Positions 1 through 8,446 of a stretch of 64,000 nucleotides of DNA are shown one piece after another. The stretch is from Lachnospiraceae bacterium (GTDB lineage Bacteria > Bacillota > Clostridia > Lachnospirales > Lachnospiraceae): assembly GCA_900770345.1 (NCBI GenBank), contig CAAGKF010000230.1, positions 24,428-88,427 of the forward strand. The letters run 5' to 3'. How positions within the stretch are numbered: position 1 is the stretch's first letter; every line of letters starts with the position of its first letter. The notes below the pieces were generated by a model, which did not search any database, had not been told where the DNA came from, and saw only the letters and a list, made by a program, of their open reading frames with translations. A program made the translations under genes and the position numbers.

Positions 1-74
1 GTTTCGTTTGTCATAATCGTTGTGTTTTCCATCAAAGCCTGGACACGGACAGTTCAATGTAAACATACTATTGT

Positions 75-103
75 ATTTTAGCGAATCCTTTCAGGAATGT
101 CAA
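75..103 (-). promoter_or_regulatory. Sigma-A-type promoter reading left out of the window
   Basis: On the minus strand TTGACA (98-103) and TAAAAT (75-80) are separated by 17 bp. The promoter points away from gpr toward a gene left of the window. In Bacillus subtilis rpsT (ribosomal protein S20) lies divergently next to gpr, so rpsT is a reasonable but unseen target. Apart from this I see nothing definite in bases 1-255; no clear sigma-F/G promoter for gpr could be fixed. Confidence 0.55.
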
Positions 104-255
104 GTGGTTTTTTGCGTAAAAATGGAAAAGTTGCAGCAGTTCTCAGCGGAATGGGAGAGGAAAGAAAAGATCGTATATTTGTGCGGTTCGCGGGAGATAT
201 TAAGTTCAGAAAAGTATCAGAAAGACATTTGAAGGGACAGGAGCAGGGTGGAAAA

Positions 256-1224
256 ATGGAAGGAGAAAACAGGGAGAACTTTGAAGTCAGAACAGATCTG
301 GCATTGGAGGAAAAGGAAAGCTTTGAGGGAAAAGGCGGAGAGATTTCCGGAGTATCTTTAAAAGAATGGATTCACAGGAAGAGCCAGGTGAAGCTGACGG
401 AGGTGAAAATACTGAATGAACAGGGAGCTGCGGCCATGGGAAAGCCGGTGGGCACTTATCTCACCCTGGAGGCAGACCGGCTCTCAAAGGCGGATGATGA
501 CTATCACAGCCAGATATCAGATGAACTGGCTGTACAGATCCGAAGGCTTACGGGAGGCAGGCGCCCGGCCTCAGTGCTGGTGGCGGGGCTGGGAAACAGC
601 AGTGTGACACCGGATTCCCTGGGCCCCCGGGTGGTGGGAAATCTCCAGGTCACCAGACATTTAAAGGAGCAGTACGGAAATGGATTCCTGGAGGAGCGAA
701 GGCTTCCGGAAATCAGCGGCATTGCGCCCGGTGTGATGGCTCAGACGGGTATGGAAACAGCGGAGATCCTGAAGGGTCTTATCGGAGAGATCCATCCGGA
801 TCTGGTGATCGCAGTGGATGCACTGGCGGCACGCAGTGTCCGCAGGCTGGGAACGACCATTCAGCTGACGGATACGGGAATACATCCCGGTTCCGGTGTG
901 GGAAATCACCGGCACAGTCTGACAGGGGAAAGCCTGGGGATTCCGGTGCTTGCCATCGGCGTTCCCACGGTGGTGGGGGCTGCGGCCATTGTCCATGATA
1001 CGGTTTCTGCGCTGGTCAGGGTACTGGCGGAAAATGAATCTACCAGAGGAACGGGAAGCTGGATCGAAGAGATGGATTCCGAGGAACAGTATCAACTGAT
1101 CCGGGAACTGCTGGAACCGGAATTCGGTCCGCTGTATGTGACACCGCCCGACATTGACCAGTCGGTAAAGCAGCTGAGCTTTACGATCTCTGAGGGAATA
1201 CACAGAGCTCTTTTTCCTGCCTGA
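256..1224 (+). CDS. gpr: Germination protease GPR
   Basis: Spore aspartic protease of family A25 that starts degradation of small acid-soluble proteins (SASPs) during germination. The ATG at 256 gives 322 residues. The family signature RTDLALE follows a short N-terminal propeptide, as expected for the zymogen that is auto-processed in the developing spore. Further family blocks are VLVAGLGNSSVTPDSLGPRV (about 108-127) and VIAVDALAARS (about 180-190). An open frame extends upstream to 97, but that part lacks family similarity and the ATG at 256 has a purine-rich GGAGCAGGG stretch before it. It is followed after 76 bp by spoIIP, the same order as in B. subtilis, which argues for sporulation-stage expression. 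Confidence 0.93.
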   Translation: MEGENRENFEVRTDLALEEKESFEGKGGEISGVSLKEWIHRKSQVKLTEVKILNEQGAAAMGKPVGTYLTLEADRLSKADDDYHSQISDELAVQIRRLTGGRRPASVLVAGLGNSSVTPDSLGPRVVGNLQVTRHLKEQYGNGFLEERRLPEISGIAPGVMAQTGMETAEILKGLIGEIHPDLVIAVDALAARSVRRLGTTIQLTDTGIHPGSGVGNHRHSLTGESLGIPVLAIGVPTVVGAAAIVHDTVSALVRVLAENESTRGTGSWIEEMDSEEQYQLIRELLEPEFGPLYVTPPDIDQSVKQLSFTISEGIHRALFPA

Positions 1225-1300
1225 GAGCGGAATGCGGAATTGCGCAATATCAGCCTTGTCCTTGCATAAGATGGTGATAGCAGGGAAAAAGGTGAAGAGT

Positions 1301-2560
1301 ATGAGAATAAGACGGAGCAGAGCGGGAAGGAGAGCAGGGGCAGGATGTCTGGCGGCTGCAGCGGTCATCCTGCTTTCTGCCGCAGGATTTTCAGGCTGGT
1401 CTGCCGGCAGCATCGGGGGAACAGATTGGGAGGAAATTCTGAAAAACGCAGGCCGTTTTCTGGTGGAATGTATCTGGAACAGATCTAATCCCCTTCTGGA
1501 ACCGGCGGGGAAAAGCGGAAAAATCACAGGAACGGGTACAGATCCGGACCCGGCTTATGAAAATTATCGGTCGTCGAAGCGGTTTTATGAGGAACATGAG
1601 TATCTGGCCTGGTATGGATGGGAGGATACCGGAGAAGGTGATATTTACGGGGGAAGCACCGGCCAGGGCGGTGGTTTGGGAGGAGAAAGCAGGAAAGGAG
1701 ATGATCCGGAAGGAGAGGGCACGGCATATGGCGTCGGTGCGGTCCTGTCGGAAAAGACAGCGGAAACTCTGGCGGGTGTGATCGAAAGACCGGTGACAGG
1801 GCGTACATATGTAATGGAGCAGCTGGCGGATTACGATTTTCTTATGAAAAATTTTTACAGTGTCCACACATCAACCACAGCGGGAAGAGATCTTATGAAT
1901 GCCGGAAAATTTCTGGGAATGGATCTGACGCTGGAGGAGAAGGGAGAGGGGCCGCAGATACTGATCTATCATACCCATTCTCAGGAGGCTTATGCGGATT
2001 CCGGTCCGGGGGAAACGGTGGTGGGTGTGGGGGAAAGGCTGGCACAGCTGCTGGAGGAAAAAGGATATCGGGTGTATCATGACACCACCGTATATGATCT
2101 GAAGGACGGGAAGCTGGACAGAAGCCGGGCCTATAATTATGCCTTGGAGGGAATCAATGCTGTCCTTCAGAAGAATCCTTCGATCCAGGTGGTGCTTGAC
2201 ATTCACCGTGACGGGGTGGCGGAAAATCTGCGCCTGGTGACGGAAATTGACGGAAAAAGCACTGCTCAGATCATGTTTTTCAACGGACTGAGCCAGACAC
2301 CGGAGGGACCTATAGAATATCTTCCCAATCCCTACAGGGAGGAAAATCTGGCCTTCAGCCTTCAGATGCAGCTGGGTGCAGAGGCCTATTATCCGGGCTA
2401 TGCCAGAAAGATCTATTTAAAGGGACTTCGTTACAATGAGCATCTGCGGCCGCGCTCATGTCTGATCGAGGTGGGAGCCCAGACCAATACCTATGAAGAG
2501 GCCAGAAATGCCATGGAGCCTCTGGCGGAACTTTTGAACATGGTGTTGCAAGGCCGGTGA
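1301..2560 (+). CDS. spoIIP: Stage II sporulation protein P
   Basis: Cell-wall hydrolase (amidase/endopeptidase) that with SpoIID and SpoIIM thins septal peptidoglycan so that the mother cell can engulf the forespore. The protein starts with basic residues and one membrane segment (about residues 14-32), then a variable Gly/Glu-rich linker, then the SpoIIP domain. Visible blocks are ILIYHTHSQEAY with the metal-ligand His, VVLDIHRDG and LIEVGAQTNTYEEA near the C terminus. I chose the ATG at 1301 because AGGTGAAG lies just before it; the longer frame from 1232 has no ribosome site and would delay the membrane segment. It sits between gpr and lepA, a conserved arrangement. Confidence 0.92.
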   Translation: MRIRRSRAGRRAGAGCLAAAAVILLSAAGFSGWSAGSIGGTDWEEILKNAGRFLVECIWNRSNPLLEPAGKSGKITGTGTDPDPAYENYRSSKRFYEEHEYLAWYGWEDTGEGDIYGGSTGQGGGLGGESRKGDDPEGEGTAYGVGAVLSEKTAETLAGVIERPVTGRTYVMEQLADYDFLMKNFYSVHTSTTAGRDLMNAGKFLGMDLTLEEKGEGPQILIYHTHSQEAYADSGPGETVVGVGERLAQLLEEKGYRVYHDTTVYDLKDGKLDRSRAYNYALEGINAVLQKNPSIQVVLDIHRDGVAENLRLVTEIDGKSTAQIMFFNGLSQTPEGPIEYLPNPYREENLAFSLQMQLGAEAYYPGYARKIYLKGLRYNEHLRPRSCLIEVGAQTNTYEEARNAMEPLAELLNMVLQGR

Positions 2561-2625
2561 AAAAATAGTATAATTCAGTAAGCCACAAAAGAATGAAGGA
2601 TACAATTAAAGAAAGAGGATATGGA

Positions 2626-4440
2626 ATGTCAACAGTTGACCAGAGTAAAATTCGGAATTTTTGCATTATAGCACATATTGATCACGGCAAGTCCACCCTG
2701 GCTGACCGCATTATAGAGAAAACAGGACTTTTGACCAGCAGAGAGATGCAGGAGCAGGTTCTTGACAATATGGATCTGGAACGTGAGAGGGGAATTACCA
2801 TCAAATCTCAGGCGGTCCGCACGGTATATAAGGCCCAGGACGGGAACGAGTATATTTTCAATTTAATTGATACTCCCGGACATGTGGATTTTAATTATGA
2901 GGTGTCGCGAAGCCTGGCTGCCTGTGACGGCGCTGTTCTGGTAGTAGACGCGTCCCAGGGAATCGAGGCGCAGACTCTGGCAAATGTTTACCTTGCTCTG
3001 GATCATGATCTGGATGTATTTCCGGTGATCAACAAGATCGATCTGCCCAGCGCGGATCCTGACCGGGTAGCAGCTGAGATCGAGGATGTGATCGGTCTGG
3101 ATGCCAGTGATGCTCCGCGCATTTCCGCGAAAACAGGTATTAATATTGAAGCGGTGCTGGAGGCCATTGTTCATAAGATTCCTGCGCCCAAGGGAGATCA
3201 GGAGGCTCCTCTCCAGGCTCTTATATTTGACTCCCTGTATGATTCCTACAAGGGCGTTATTATTTTCTGCCGCCTGATGGAAGGCACTGTAAAAAAAGGA
3301 ACGCCTATCCGTATGATGGCTACGGGTGCAGAGGCGGATGTGGTGGAAGTGGGCTATTTCGGAGCCGGACAGTTTATCCCCTGTGATGAACTCAGTGCGG
3401 GAATGGTAGGTTATATTACTGCCAGCATCAAGAATGTGCGTGATACCCGGGTGGGTGATACCGTGACAAACAGGGAGAATCCCTGTGCCGCTCCGCTGCC
3501 CGGATATAAAAAGGTGACTCCCATGGTGTACTGCGGTCTTTATCCGGCAGACGGCGCCAAGTACAATGACCTGCGGGATGCCCTGGAGAAGCTGCAGTTA
3601 AATGATGCCTCCCTGTTTTATGAGGCAGAGACATCCATTGCTCTGGGCTTTGGCTTCCGCTGCGGCTTTTTGGGTCTGCTTCATCTGGAGATCATCCAGG
3701 AGCGTCTGGAAAGAGAATATAATCTGGATCTTGTAACCACAGCTCCCGGCGTTGTGTACCGGATCCATAAGACTACAGGCGAGGTGATTGAGCTGACCAA
3801 CCCGTCCAATCTGCCGGATCCTACGGAGATCGAGTATATGGAGGAGCCCATCGTCAGCGCGGAGATCATGGTTACTACAGAGTTCGTGGGACCGATCATG
3901 ACACTGTGCCAGGAACGGAGAGGAAATTATCTGGGGATGGAATATATTGAAACCACCCGTGCGCTGTTGAAATATGAGCTGCCCTTAAATGAGATCATTT
4001 ATGATTTCTTTGATGCCTTGAAGTCCCGTTCCAGAGGCTATGCTTCCTTTGATTATGAACTGAAGGGCTATGAGCGCTCCAGTCTGGTGAAGCTGGATAT
4101 CCTGGTGAACCGGGAGGAGGTGGATGCTCTGTCCTTCATCGTCCACGCGGATTCCGCCTATGAGAGAGGCAGGAAGATGTGCGAGAAGCTGAAGGAGGAG
4201 ATCCCGAGGCATCTGTTTGAGATCCCGATTCAGGCGGCAGTCGGCGGAAAGATTATTGCCCGTGAGACAGTGAAGGCTGTGCGCAAGGATGTTCTTGCCA
4301 AGTGTTACGGCGGAGATATTTCACGAAAGAGAAAGCTTCTGGAAAAACAGAAGGAAGGCAAGAAGCGCATGCGTCAGATCGGAAATGTGGAGATCCCGCA
4401 GAAGGCCTTCATGAGCGTGCTGAAGCTGGATGAACAGTAA
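2626..4440 (+). CDS. lepA: Elongation factor 4 (LepA)
   Basis: Ribosome-associated translational GTPase of 604 residues, the usual length. G motifs are all present: AHIDHGKST (G1), RERGITIKS (G2), DTPGHVDF (G3) and NKID (G4). The LepA-specific C-terminal domain ends QIGNVEIPQKAF. The start at 2626 is preceded by AGAGGA; an upstream in-frame ATG at 2593 would add eleven residues absent from the family. It lies 65 bp after spoIIP and 36 bp before hemW, as in B. subtilis. EF4 is thought to act on stalled or mistranslocated ribosomes and in 30S biogenesis. Confidence 0.97.
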   Translation: MSTVDQSKIRNFCIIAHIDHGKSTLADRIIEKTGLLTSREMQEQVLDNMDLERERGITIKSQAVRTVYKAQDGNEYIFNLIDTPGHVDFNYEVSRSLAACDGAVLVVDASQGIEAQTLANVYLALDHDLDVFPVINKIDLPSADPDRVAAEIEDVIGLDASDAPRISAKTGINIEAVLEAIVHKIPAPKGDQEAPLQALIFDSLYDSYKGVIIFCRLMEGTVKKGTPIRMMATGAEADVVEVGYFGAGQFIPCDELSAGMVGYITASIKNVRDTRVGDTVTNRENPCAAPLPGYKKVTPMVYCGLYPADGAKYNDLRDALEKLQLNDASLFYEAETSIALGFGFRCGFLGLLHLEIIQERLEREYNLDLVTTAPGVVYRIHKTTGEVIELTNPSNLPDPTEIEYMEEPIVSAEIMVTTEFVGPIMTLCQERRGNYLGMEYIETTRALLKYELPLNEIIYDFFDALKSRSRGYASFDYELKGYERSSLVKLDILVNREEVDALSFIVHADSAYERGRKMCEKLKEEIPRHLFEIPIQAAVGGKIIARETVKAVRKDVLAKCYGGDISRKRKLLEKQKEGKKRMRQIGNVEIPQKAFMSVLKLDEQ

Positions 4441-4476
4441 TCGCGTACAAGTACAGAATCGAATGGATGATACCAT

Positions 4477-5670
4477 ATGATAAATACAGAGAAAAAACCT
4501 CTGGAGCTGTATATCCATATCCCGTTCTGCGCCAGGAAATGCTATTATTGTGATTTCCTGTCCTTTCGGTCTCTTGCGTCAGTTCATGAAGAGTATACAG
4601 CCCAGTTGATCCGTGAGATACGTGCCCAGGGAGCACGCTGCCGTGAATATCAGGTCGTAACCATATTTATCGGAGGAGGAACTCCTTCTGTTATGGAGCC
4701 CTCTCTGATCTATGATATTATGCAGGCTGTGTATGACAGCTTTCAGACAGCTGCGGATGCGGAGATCACGATCGAGGTCAATCCGGGCACGCTGCTGCAG
4801 AACAAGCTTCATATCTACCGTTCCTGTGGTATCAACCGGGTCAGTATAGGCCTGCAGTCGGCGGACAACCGTGAACTGAAAAATCTGGGACGGATCCACA
4901 GCTTTGAGGATTTTTTAAAGAGCTATCAGTGTGCCAGAATGGCCGGTTTTGCGGAAATCAGTGTTGATCTGATGAGCGGAATTCCCGGTCAGACGGTGGA
5001 ATCCTGGAAGAACACTCTGAAAAAGGTTACCATGCTGAAGCCGGAGCATATTTCCGCCTACAGTCTGATCATTGAGGAAGGCACGCCTTTTGGGGAGCGC
5101 TACGGCGGACAGTCACATGACAAAGGGGCTTTTCTTCCCCTTCCCGATGAGGATACAGAGAATCGCATGTATTGCCTTACCAGGACATTTTTAAAGGAAC
5201 AGGGTTATGGCCGTTATGAGATATCAAATTATGCCAGACCCGGCCATGAGTGTCGCCATAATATCGGCTACTGGACAGAGGTGCCCTATATCGGTATGGG
5301 GCTTGGAGCGTCTTCTTATTTTGAGGGCTGCCGTTTCAGCAATGTGCGGGATATGGATATTTATATGGGCCTGGATTTTTCGCGGGAAGACGGGGCAGCT
5401 GTGTTTGAAACACTTCACGGAGAGGTACGGGAGCTTACCAGACAGGAGCAGATGGAGGAGTTTATGTTCCTCGGTCTCCGAATGATACGCGGAGTGTCGG
5501 AGATCGATTTCGTGGCACTGTTCGGCGTCCGGCTGGAATCGGTTTACGGACCGGTGATCGAACAGCTGAAAAAAAACGGCCTTTTAAAACAGGAGGGCGT
5601 CTGGTATGCCCTGACAGAGTGGGGAATGGATGTAAGCAATTTCGTTCTCAGTGAATTCCTGCTTTCCTGA
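4477..5670 (+). CDS. hemW: Radical SAM heme chaperone HemW
   Basis: Radical SAM protein of 397 residues related to coproporphyrinogen dehydrogenase HemN but of the shorter HemW type, which binds and delivers heme rather than making it. The cluster motif is CARKCYYC (CX3CX2C) after HIPF, followed by FIGGGTPS for SAM binding and the family block CGINRVSIGLQS. A HemN C-terminal domain follows. It is the fourth gene of the conserved gpr-spoIIP-lepA-hemW run. A small hairpin (CAGCC..GGCTG, about 5671-5693) follows the stop codon without a clear U-run. Confidence 0.93.
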   Translation: MINTEKKPLELYIHIPFCARKCYYCDFLSFRSLASVHEEYTAQLIREIRAQGARCREYQVVTIFIGGGTPSVMEPSLIYDIMQAVYDSFQTAADAEITIEVNPGTLLQNKLHIYRSCGINRVSIGLQSADNRELKNLGRIHSFEDFLKSYQCARMAGFAEISVDLMSGIPGQTVESWKNTLKKVTMLKPEHISAYSLIIEEGTPFGERYGGQSHDKGAFLPLPDEDTENRMYCLTRTFLKEQGYGRYEISNYARPGHECRHNIGYWTEVPYIGMGLGASSYFEGCRFSNVRDMDIYMGLDFSREDGAAVFETLHGEVRELTRQEQMEEFMFLGLRMIRGVSEIDFVALFGVRLESVYGPVIEQLKKNGLLKQEGVWYALTEWGMDVSNFVLSEFLLS

Positions 5671-5729
5671 ACAGCCTGAAAACTTTTCGGCTGAAAAATC
5701 TGTAACGTAAGCGGTAGGAGAATGATGCA

Positions 5730-6431
5730 ATGGACAGAGAAACGATGCTTGAAAAGCTGCAGGCGGCTGCAGATCCGGAGTACCGTGAATTTCACAGGAA
5801 GCTGCTGGCAGGAGAGGGAAATCTTCTGGGCGTCCGTACTCCCAGACTGCGTCAGCTGGCAAAGGAACTTCTGAAGGAGGACTGGCGCGGCTACATCAGT
5901 CAGGTAAAAATGGTTTGGGAGCAGGATTTTCTCTATTATGATGAAAAGATCATCTGGGCGCTCTGTATTTGCGGAGGCTGCCGAAGCTGGGAGGAGGCCC
6001 GCCCCTTTGTGGAGGAATTTATTCCGGTGATCGACAGCTGGGCGGTCTGTGACATATTCTGCAGTTCCCTGAAAGCGGCGGATAAGGCAAAAGAGAGGGT
6101 GTGGGATTTTATCCTTCCTTATTTTTCGTCGGAGAAGGAATATGAGGTACGGTTCGCGTCAGTGATGCTGTTGTCTCATTTTACAGATGAGATTTACGCA
6201 GAGCGGGCTCTGAAACAGCTGGATCAAATACGCCATGAGGGATATTACGCGAAAATGGCGGCGGCCTGGGCAATTTCTGTTTTCTATGTGAAATTTCCTG
6301 CTCAGGTGACGGGATATTTAAAGGAGAGCAGCCTGGATGACTGGACTTACAATAAAGCACTGCAGAAAATCACGGAATCTCTTCGGGTGGATAAGGAAAC
6401 GAAAAAACAGATACGTGCGATGAAGCGATAG
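5730..6431 (+). CDS. AlkD-like DNA alkylation repair protein
   Basis: HEAT-repeat protein of 233 residues of the AlkC/AlkD DNA-glycosylase superfamily (COG4912). AlkD members remove positively charged alkylated bases such as 3- and 7-methylpurines without flipping the base. Family features seen are the N-terminal GVRTPRLRQLAKEL block, the WDxxD-like VIDSWAVCDIFCSS region and the C-terminal WTYNKALQKI. Several Clostridial members are annotated only as DNA alkylation repair enzymes and activity may vary. AGGAG lies ten bases upstream of the ATG. A strong hairpin terminator follows. Confidence 0.85.
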   Translation: MDRETMLEKLQAAADPEYREFHRKLLAGEGNLLGVRTPRLRQLAKELLKEDWRGYISQVKMVWEQDFLYYDEKIIWALCICGGCRSWEEARPFVEEFIPVIDSWAVCDIFCSSLKAADKAKERVWDFILPYFSSEKEYEVRFASVMLLSHFTDEIYAERALKQLDQIRHEGYYAKMAAAWAISVFYVKFPAQVTGYLKESSLDDWTYNKALQKITESLRVDKETKKQIRAMKR

Positions 6432-6449
6432 CTTACAGAAAATAAGATA

Positions 6450-6490
6450 CTCCTTCGGGAAATAGCTGAAAGGCCGCCCGAAGGAGTTTG
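6450..6490. terminator. Bidirectional terminator between convergent genes
   Basis: Perfect ten-base stem CTCCTTCGGG (6450-6459) / CCCGAAGGAG (6477-6486) followed by TTTGTTGTTTG. It separates the AlkD-like gene (plus strand) from azlCD (minus strand) and could serve both. Confidence 0.8.
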
Positions 6491-6523
6491 TTGTTTGTGG
6501 GATACTCCTTTGAGCAGAATGCA

Positions 6524-6829
6524 TCACAGGAAGAATTCCAGCAAAAATACTACCGCGCATGCGGCGAGAGAAACCTGAAACAGGCTTTTGCCCCTGTAAG
6601 CCAGAAATACGGCGGCAGCCAGAGCGGCAGCGCCGGACCAGATGGAGGCTGTGGCATGGAGAATAGCCGGGAAGGTCATGACGGACAGGGTCACATAAGG
6701 CACATAGTATAAAAAAGATTTTATGTAGGTGTTGCGGATTTCTTTTTTGATCAGCGTCAGGGGCAGCAGACGGATCAGATAGGTGACGCCTGCCATGACA
6801 AGGATGTAGAGATATACATTATGCTTCAT
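6524..6829 (-). CDS. azlD: Branched-chain amino acid transport protein AzlD
   Basis: Small membrane subunit (101 residues) with three to four hydrophobic segments. The start MKHNVYLYILVMAGVTYLIR is typical of AzlD. It pairs with AzlC, whose gene overlaps its 5' end by 11 bases, so the two are translationally coupled. The AzlCD/YgaZH family exports branched-chain amino acids or analogues. Substrate here is inferred from the family only. Confidence 0.9.
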   Translation of the reverse strand: MKHNVYLYILVMAGVTYLIRLLPLTLIKKEIRNTYIKSFLYYVPYVTLSVMTFPAILHATASIWSGAAALAAAVFLAYRGKSLFQVSLAACAVVFLLEFFL

Positions 6830-7535
6830 GATCTTCCTCCTTTACAGGGAACAGAAAAGCAGCGGCTCCGGCGATCAGGATAGTCAGCAGGATGATCTTG
6901 AAGCCGGAGGATATTCCGCTTAAAACCGGAACCCGGGTAAAAATAAAACTCAGTGTCATGGATACAAGGATGACTCCGGTAAGTATCCTGTTTTCTCTGG
7001 CCGGAGGTATCACTACCGCCAGGAACATGCCGTAGAGCGCCACATTTAAAGCGCTGAGAAGCCGGGCGGGGAGCAGATCTCCCGATATGGCTCCAAGCAG
7101 TGTGCCGAAGGTCCAGCCGGGAACAGCCACGCAGATCAGGCCGTAGCTGTACAAGGGACTTAAGACACCTGAACGGCATACGGAGACGCCGAAAATTTCA
7201 TCGGTCACGCCGTAGGCAATAAGAAAACGATGGAAAAAGGGCATGCGCTCCGCAAATTTCTGAGACAGGGAACAGGACATCAGGCAGTAACGCAGATTGA
7301 TGATCAGCTGCGCCATGGCCATTTCCATAAAAGGCGCTCCTGCCTGAATGATGCCGAGGGCAGCAAACTGTCCGGCACTGGTCAGATTGGTCAGAGACAT
7401 CACCACGGATTCCATTGTGGTCAGGCCGGCGCCCCGGGCCATGATACCGAAAGTAAAGGATACGGCCAGATATCCCAGGGCAATGGGAATACCGTCCTTC
7501 ATGCCGCATTTCAATTGATAGATATTGTCGTTCAT
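6819..7535 (-). CDS. azlC: AzlC family amino acid exporter, large subunit
   Basis: Integral membrane protein (238 residues) of the LIV-E/AzlC family. It begins with GMKDGIPIALGYLAVSFTFG, the family signature region, and has about seven to eight hydrophobic segments. GAGGGG lies before the ATG. It forms a two-gene operon with azlD and is read from the promoter at 7578-7605. Predicted role: efflux of branched-chain amino acids across the cell membrane with AzlD. Confidence 0.92.
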   Translation of the reverse strand: MNDNIYQLKCGMKDGIPIALGYLAVSFTFGIMARGAGLTTMESVVMSLTNLTSAGQFAALGIIQAGAPFMEMAMAQLIINLRYCLMSCSLSQKFAERMPFFHRFLIAYGVTDEIFGVSVCRSGVLSPLYSYGLICVAVPGWTFGTLLGAISGDLLPARLLSALNVALYGMFLAVVIPPARENRILTGVILVSMTLSFIFTRVPVLSGISSGFKIILLTILIAGAAAFLFPVKEEDHEA

Positions 7536-7577
7536 AATAACCCCTCACATAAAAATAGTAACCTTCAAACCCTATCT

Positions 7578-7605
7578 ATTATAGCAGGAAAATCGGCAAT
7601 GTAAA
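7578..7605 (-). promoter_or_regulatory. Promoter of azlCD
   Basis: On the minus strand TTTACA (7600-7605) and TATAAT (7578-7583) are 16 bp apart, about 45 bp upstream of azlC. Confidence 0.65.
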
Positions 7606-7689
7606 CTTAAAAAAGCGGGAGGTACACCGAAAGGCGCGTTGGTATAAAGCAGGAGGTATGCCGGAGAATCATGCGCTTTCCGGTTCGGG

Positions 7690-7760
7690 ACAGTAAAAAA
7701 GCCCTGGGAAGCCGTTTTTTTCTGAAAGAAAAAATTGGTCTTCAAAGGGCTTTTTACTGT
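7690..7760 (-). terminator. Terminator after the ECF S-component gene
   Basis: Long inverted repeat with arms 7690-7705 and 7745-7760 (ACAGTAAAAAAGCCCT against AGGGCTTTTTACTGT). Read on the minus strand it ends in GGGCTTTTTT, fitting an intrinsic terminator of the gene at 7786-8310. Confidence 0.75.
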
Positions 7761-7785
7761 TCTTTTGAAGGATGGATCAGATGGT

Positions 7786-8310
7786 TTAAGAATTGCTTCC
7801 TGCCAGCATGGTCATGGGGCGGCTTAAAAGGGGGTACAGAAGGCTGGAGATCACCAGGCCGCTGACACCCTGGATAATATTGGCAGGAACGCTGGCAACA
7901 GCGGCTCCCGGACCGTAGAGGAAGATCTCGCAGAGGCAGTACCCTCCGGCTACCAGAATAATGTCGATGACGCCGCAGCCGACAACTGCAATAGTAAGGT
8001 TCTTTCCGCCGGAAAGGAAGCTGCGGTACAGATAGCTTCCGAACAGAGCCACCAGTCCCTTGATCATAAAGGTGATCGGCACGTAGATGAAGTATCCGCC
8101 AAGCAGATCGGCCATACAGGAGCCGAGTCCTGCCGCAAGGAAGGCGGTGACCGGATCAAGAAATACGCCGCAGAGTACTACTACCGCGTCTCCCGGATGG
8201 ATATAACCGCCTGTTCCGGGGGTAGGGATACGGATGGACATCGTGGCAACACAGGACAGGGCTGCAAAAAGAGCAGCAATAACGAGTTTTTTTGTAGATA
8301 AACGTTCCAT
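7786..8310 (-). CDS. ECF transporter S component
   Basis: Substrate-binding membrane subunit (174 residues) of an energy-coupling-factor vitamin transporter. It has five to six hydrophobic helices and the N-terminal block LSTKKLVIAALFAAL typical of S components, plus GGYIHPGDAVVVL of the COG4684-type family. It would use a shared EcfA-A'-T module coded elsewhere. Related proteins have been linked to pyridoxine or other vitamins, but nothing in this window fixes the substrate. AGGAGG lies before the ATG. A dyad near its promoter (8373-8400) suggests repressor control. Confidence 0.87.
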   Translation of the reverse strand: MERLSTKKLVIAALFAALSCVATMSIRIPTPGTGGYIHPGDAVVVLCGVFLDPVTAFLAAGLGSCMADLLGGYFIYVPITFMIKGLVALFGSYLYRSFLSGGKNLTIAVVGCGVIDIILVAGGYCLCEIFLYGPGAAVASVPANIIQGVSGLVISSLLYPLLSRPMTMLAGSNS

Positions 8311-8359
8311 ATATAAATTCCTCCTATGAATTTTGATGCATCATTTATTTTCTATAGGT

Positions 8360-8400
8360 ATAATATAGACCATAACTGGACTGAAAGAAATATCCAGTTA
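8360..8400 (-). promoter_or_regulatory. Promoter region with dyad operator for the ECF gene
   Basis: Perfect 8-bp inverted repeat TAACTGGA (8373-8380) and TCCAGTTA (8393-8400) with a 12-bp spacer. It lies directly upstream of a -10-like TATTAT (minus strand, 8360-8365) and covers where the -35 should be. No good -35 hexamer is seen, which fits a regulated promoter. The binding protein is unknown. Confidence 0.5.
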
Positions 8401-8402
8401 CG

Positions 8403-8432
8403 AAAAAAAAGACCAGTCCAGAAGACTGATCT
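8403..8432 (-). terminator. Terminator of the asparaginase gene
   Basis: On the minus strand a stem GATCAGTC/GACTGGTC with a TTCTG loop is followed by eight T residues. It is 15 bases after the asparaginase stop codon. Confidence 0.85.
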
Positions 8433-8446
8433 TTTGCAGTTTGCTT

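Noticed and set aside
661..1527. 288-residue minus-strand frame opposite gpr/spoIIP
   Set aside because: Overlaps two conserved sporulation genes; composition of a shadow frame.
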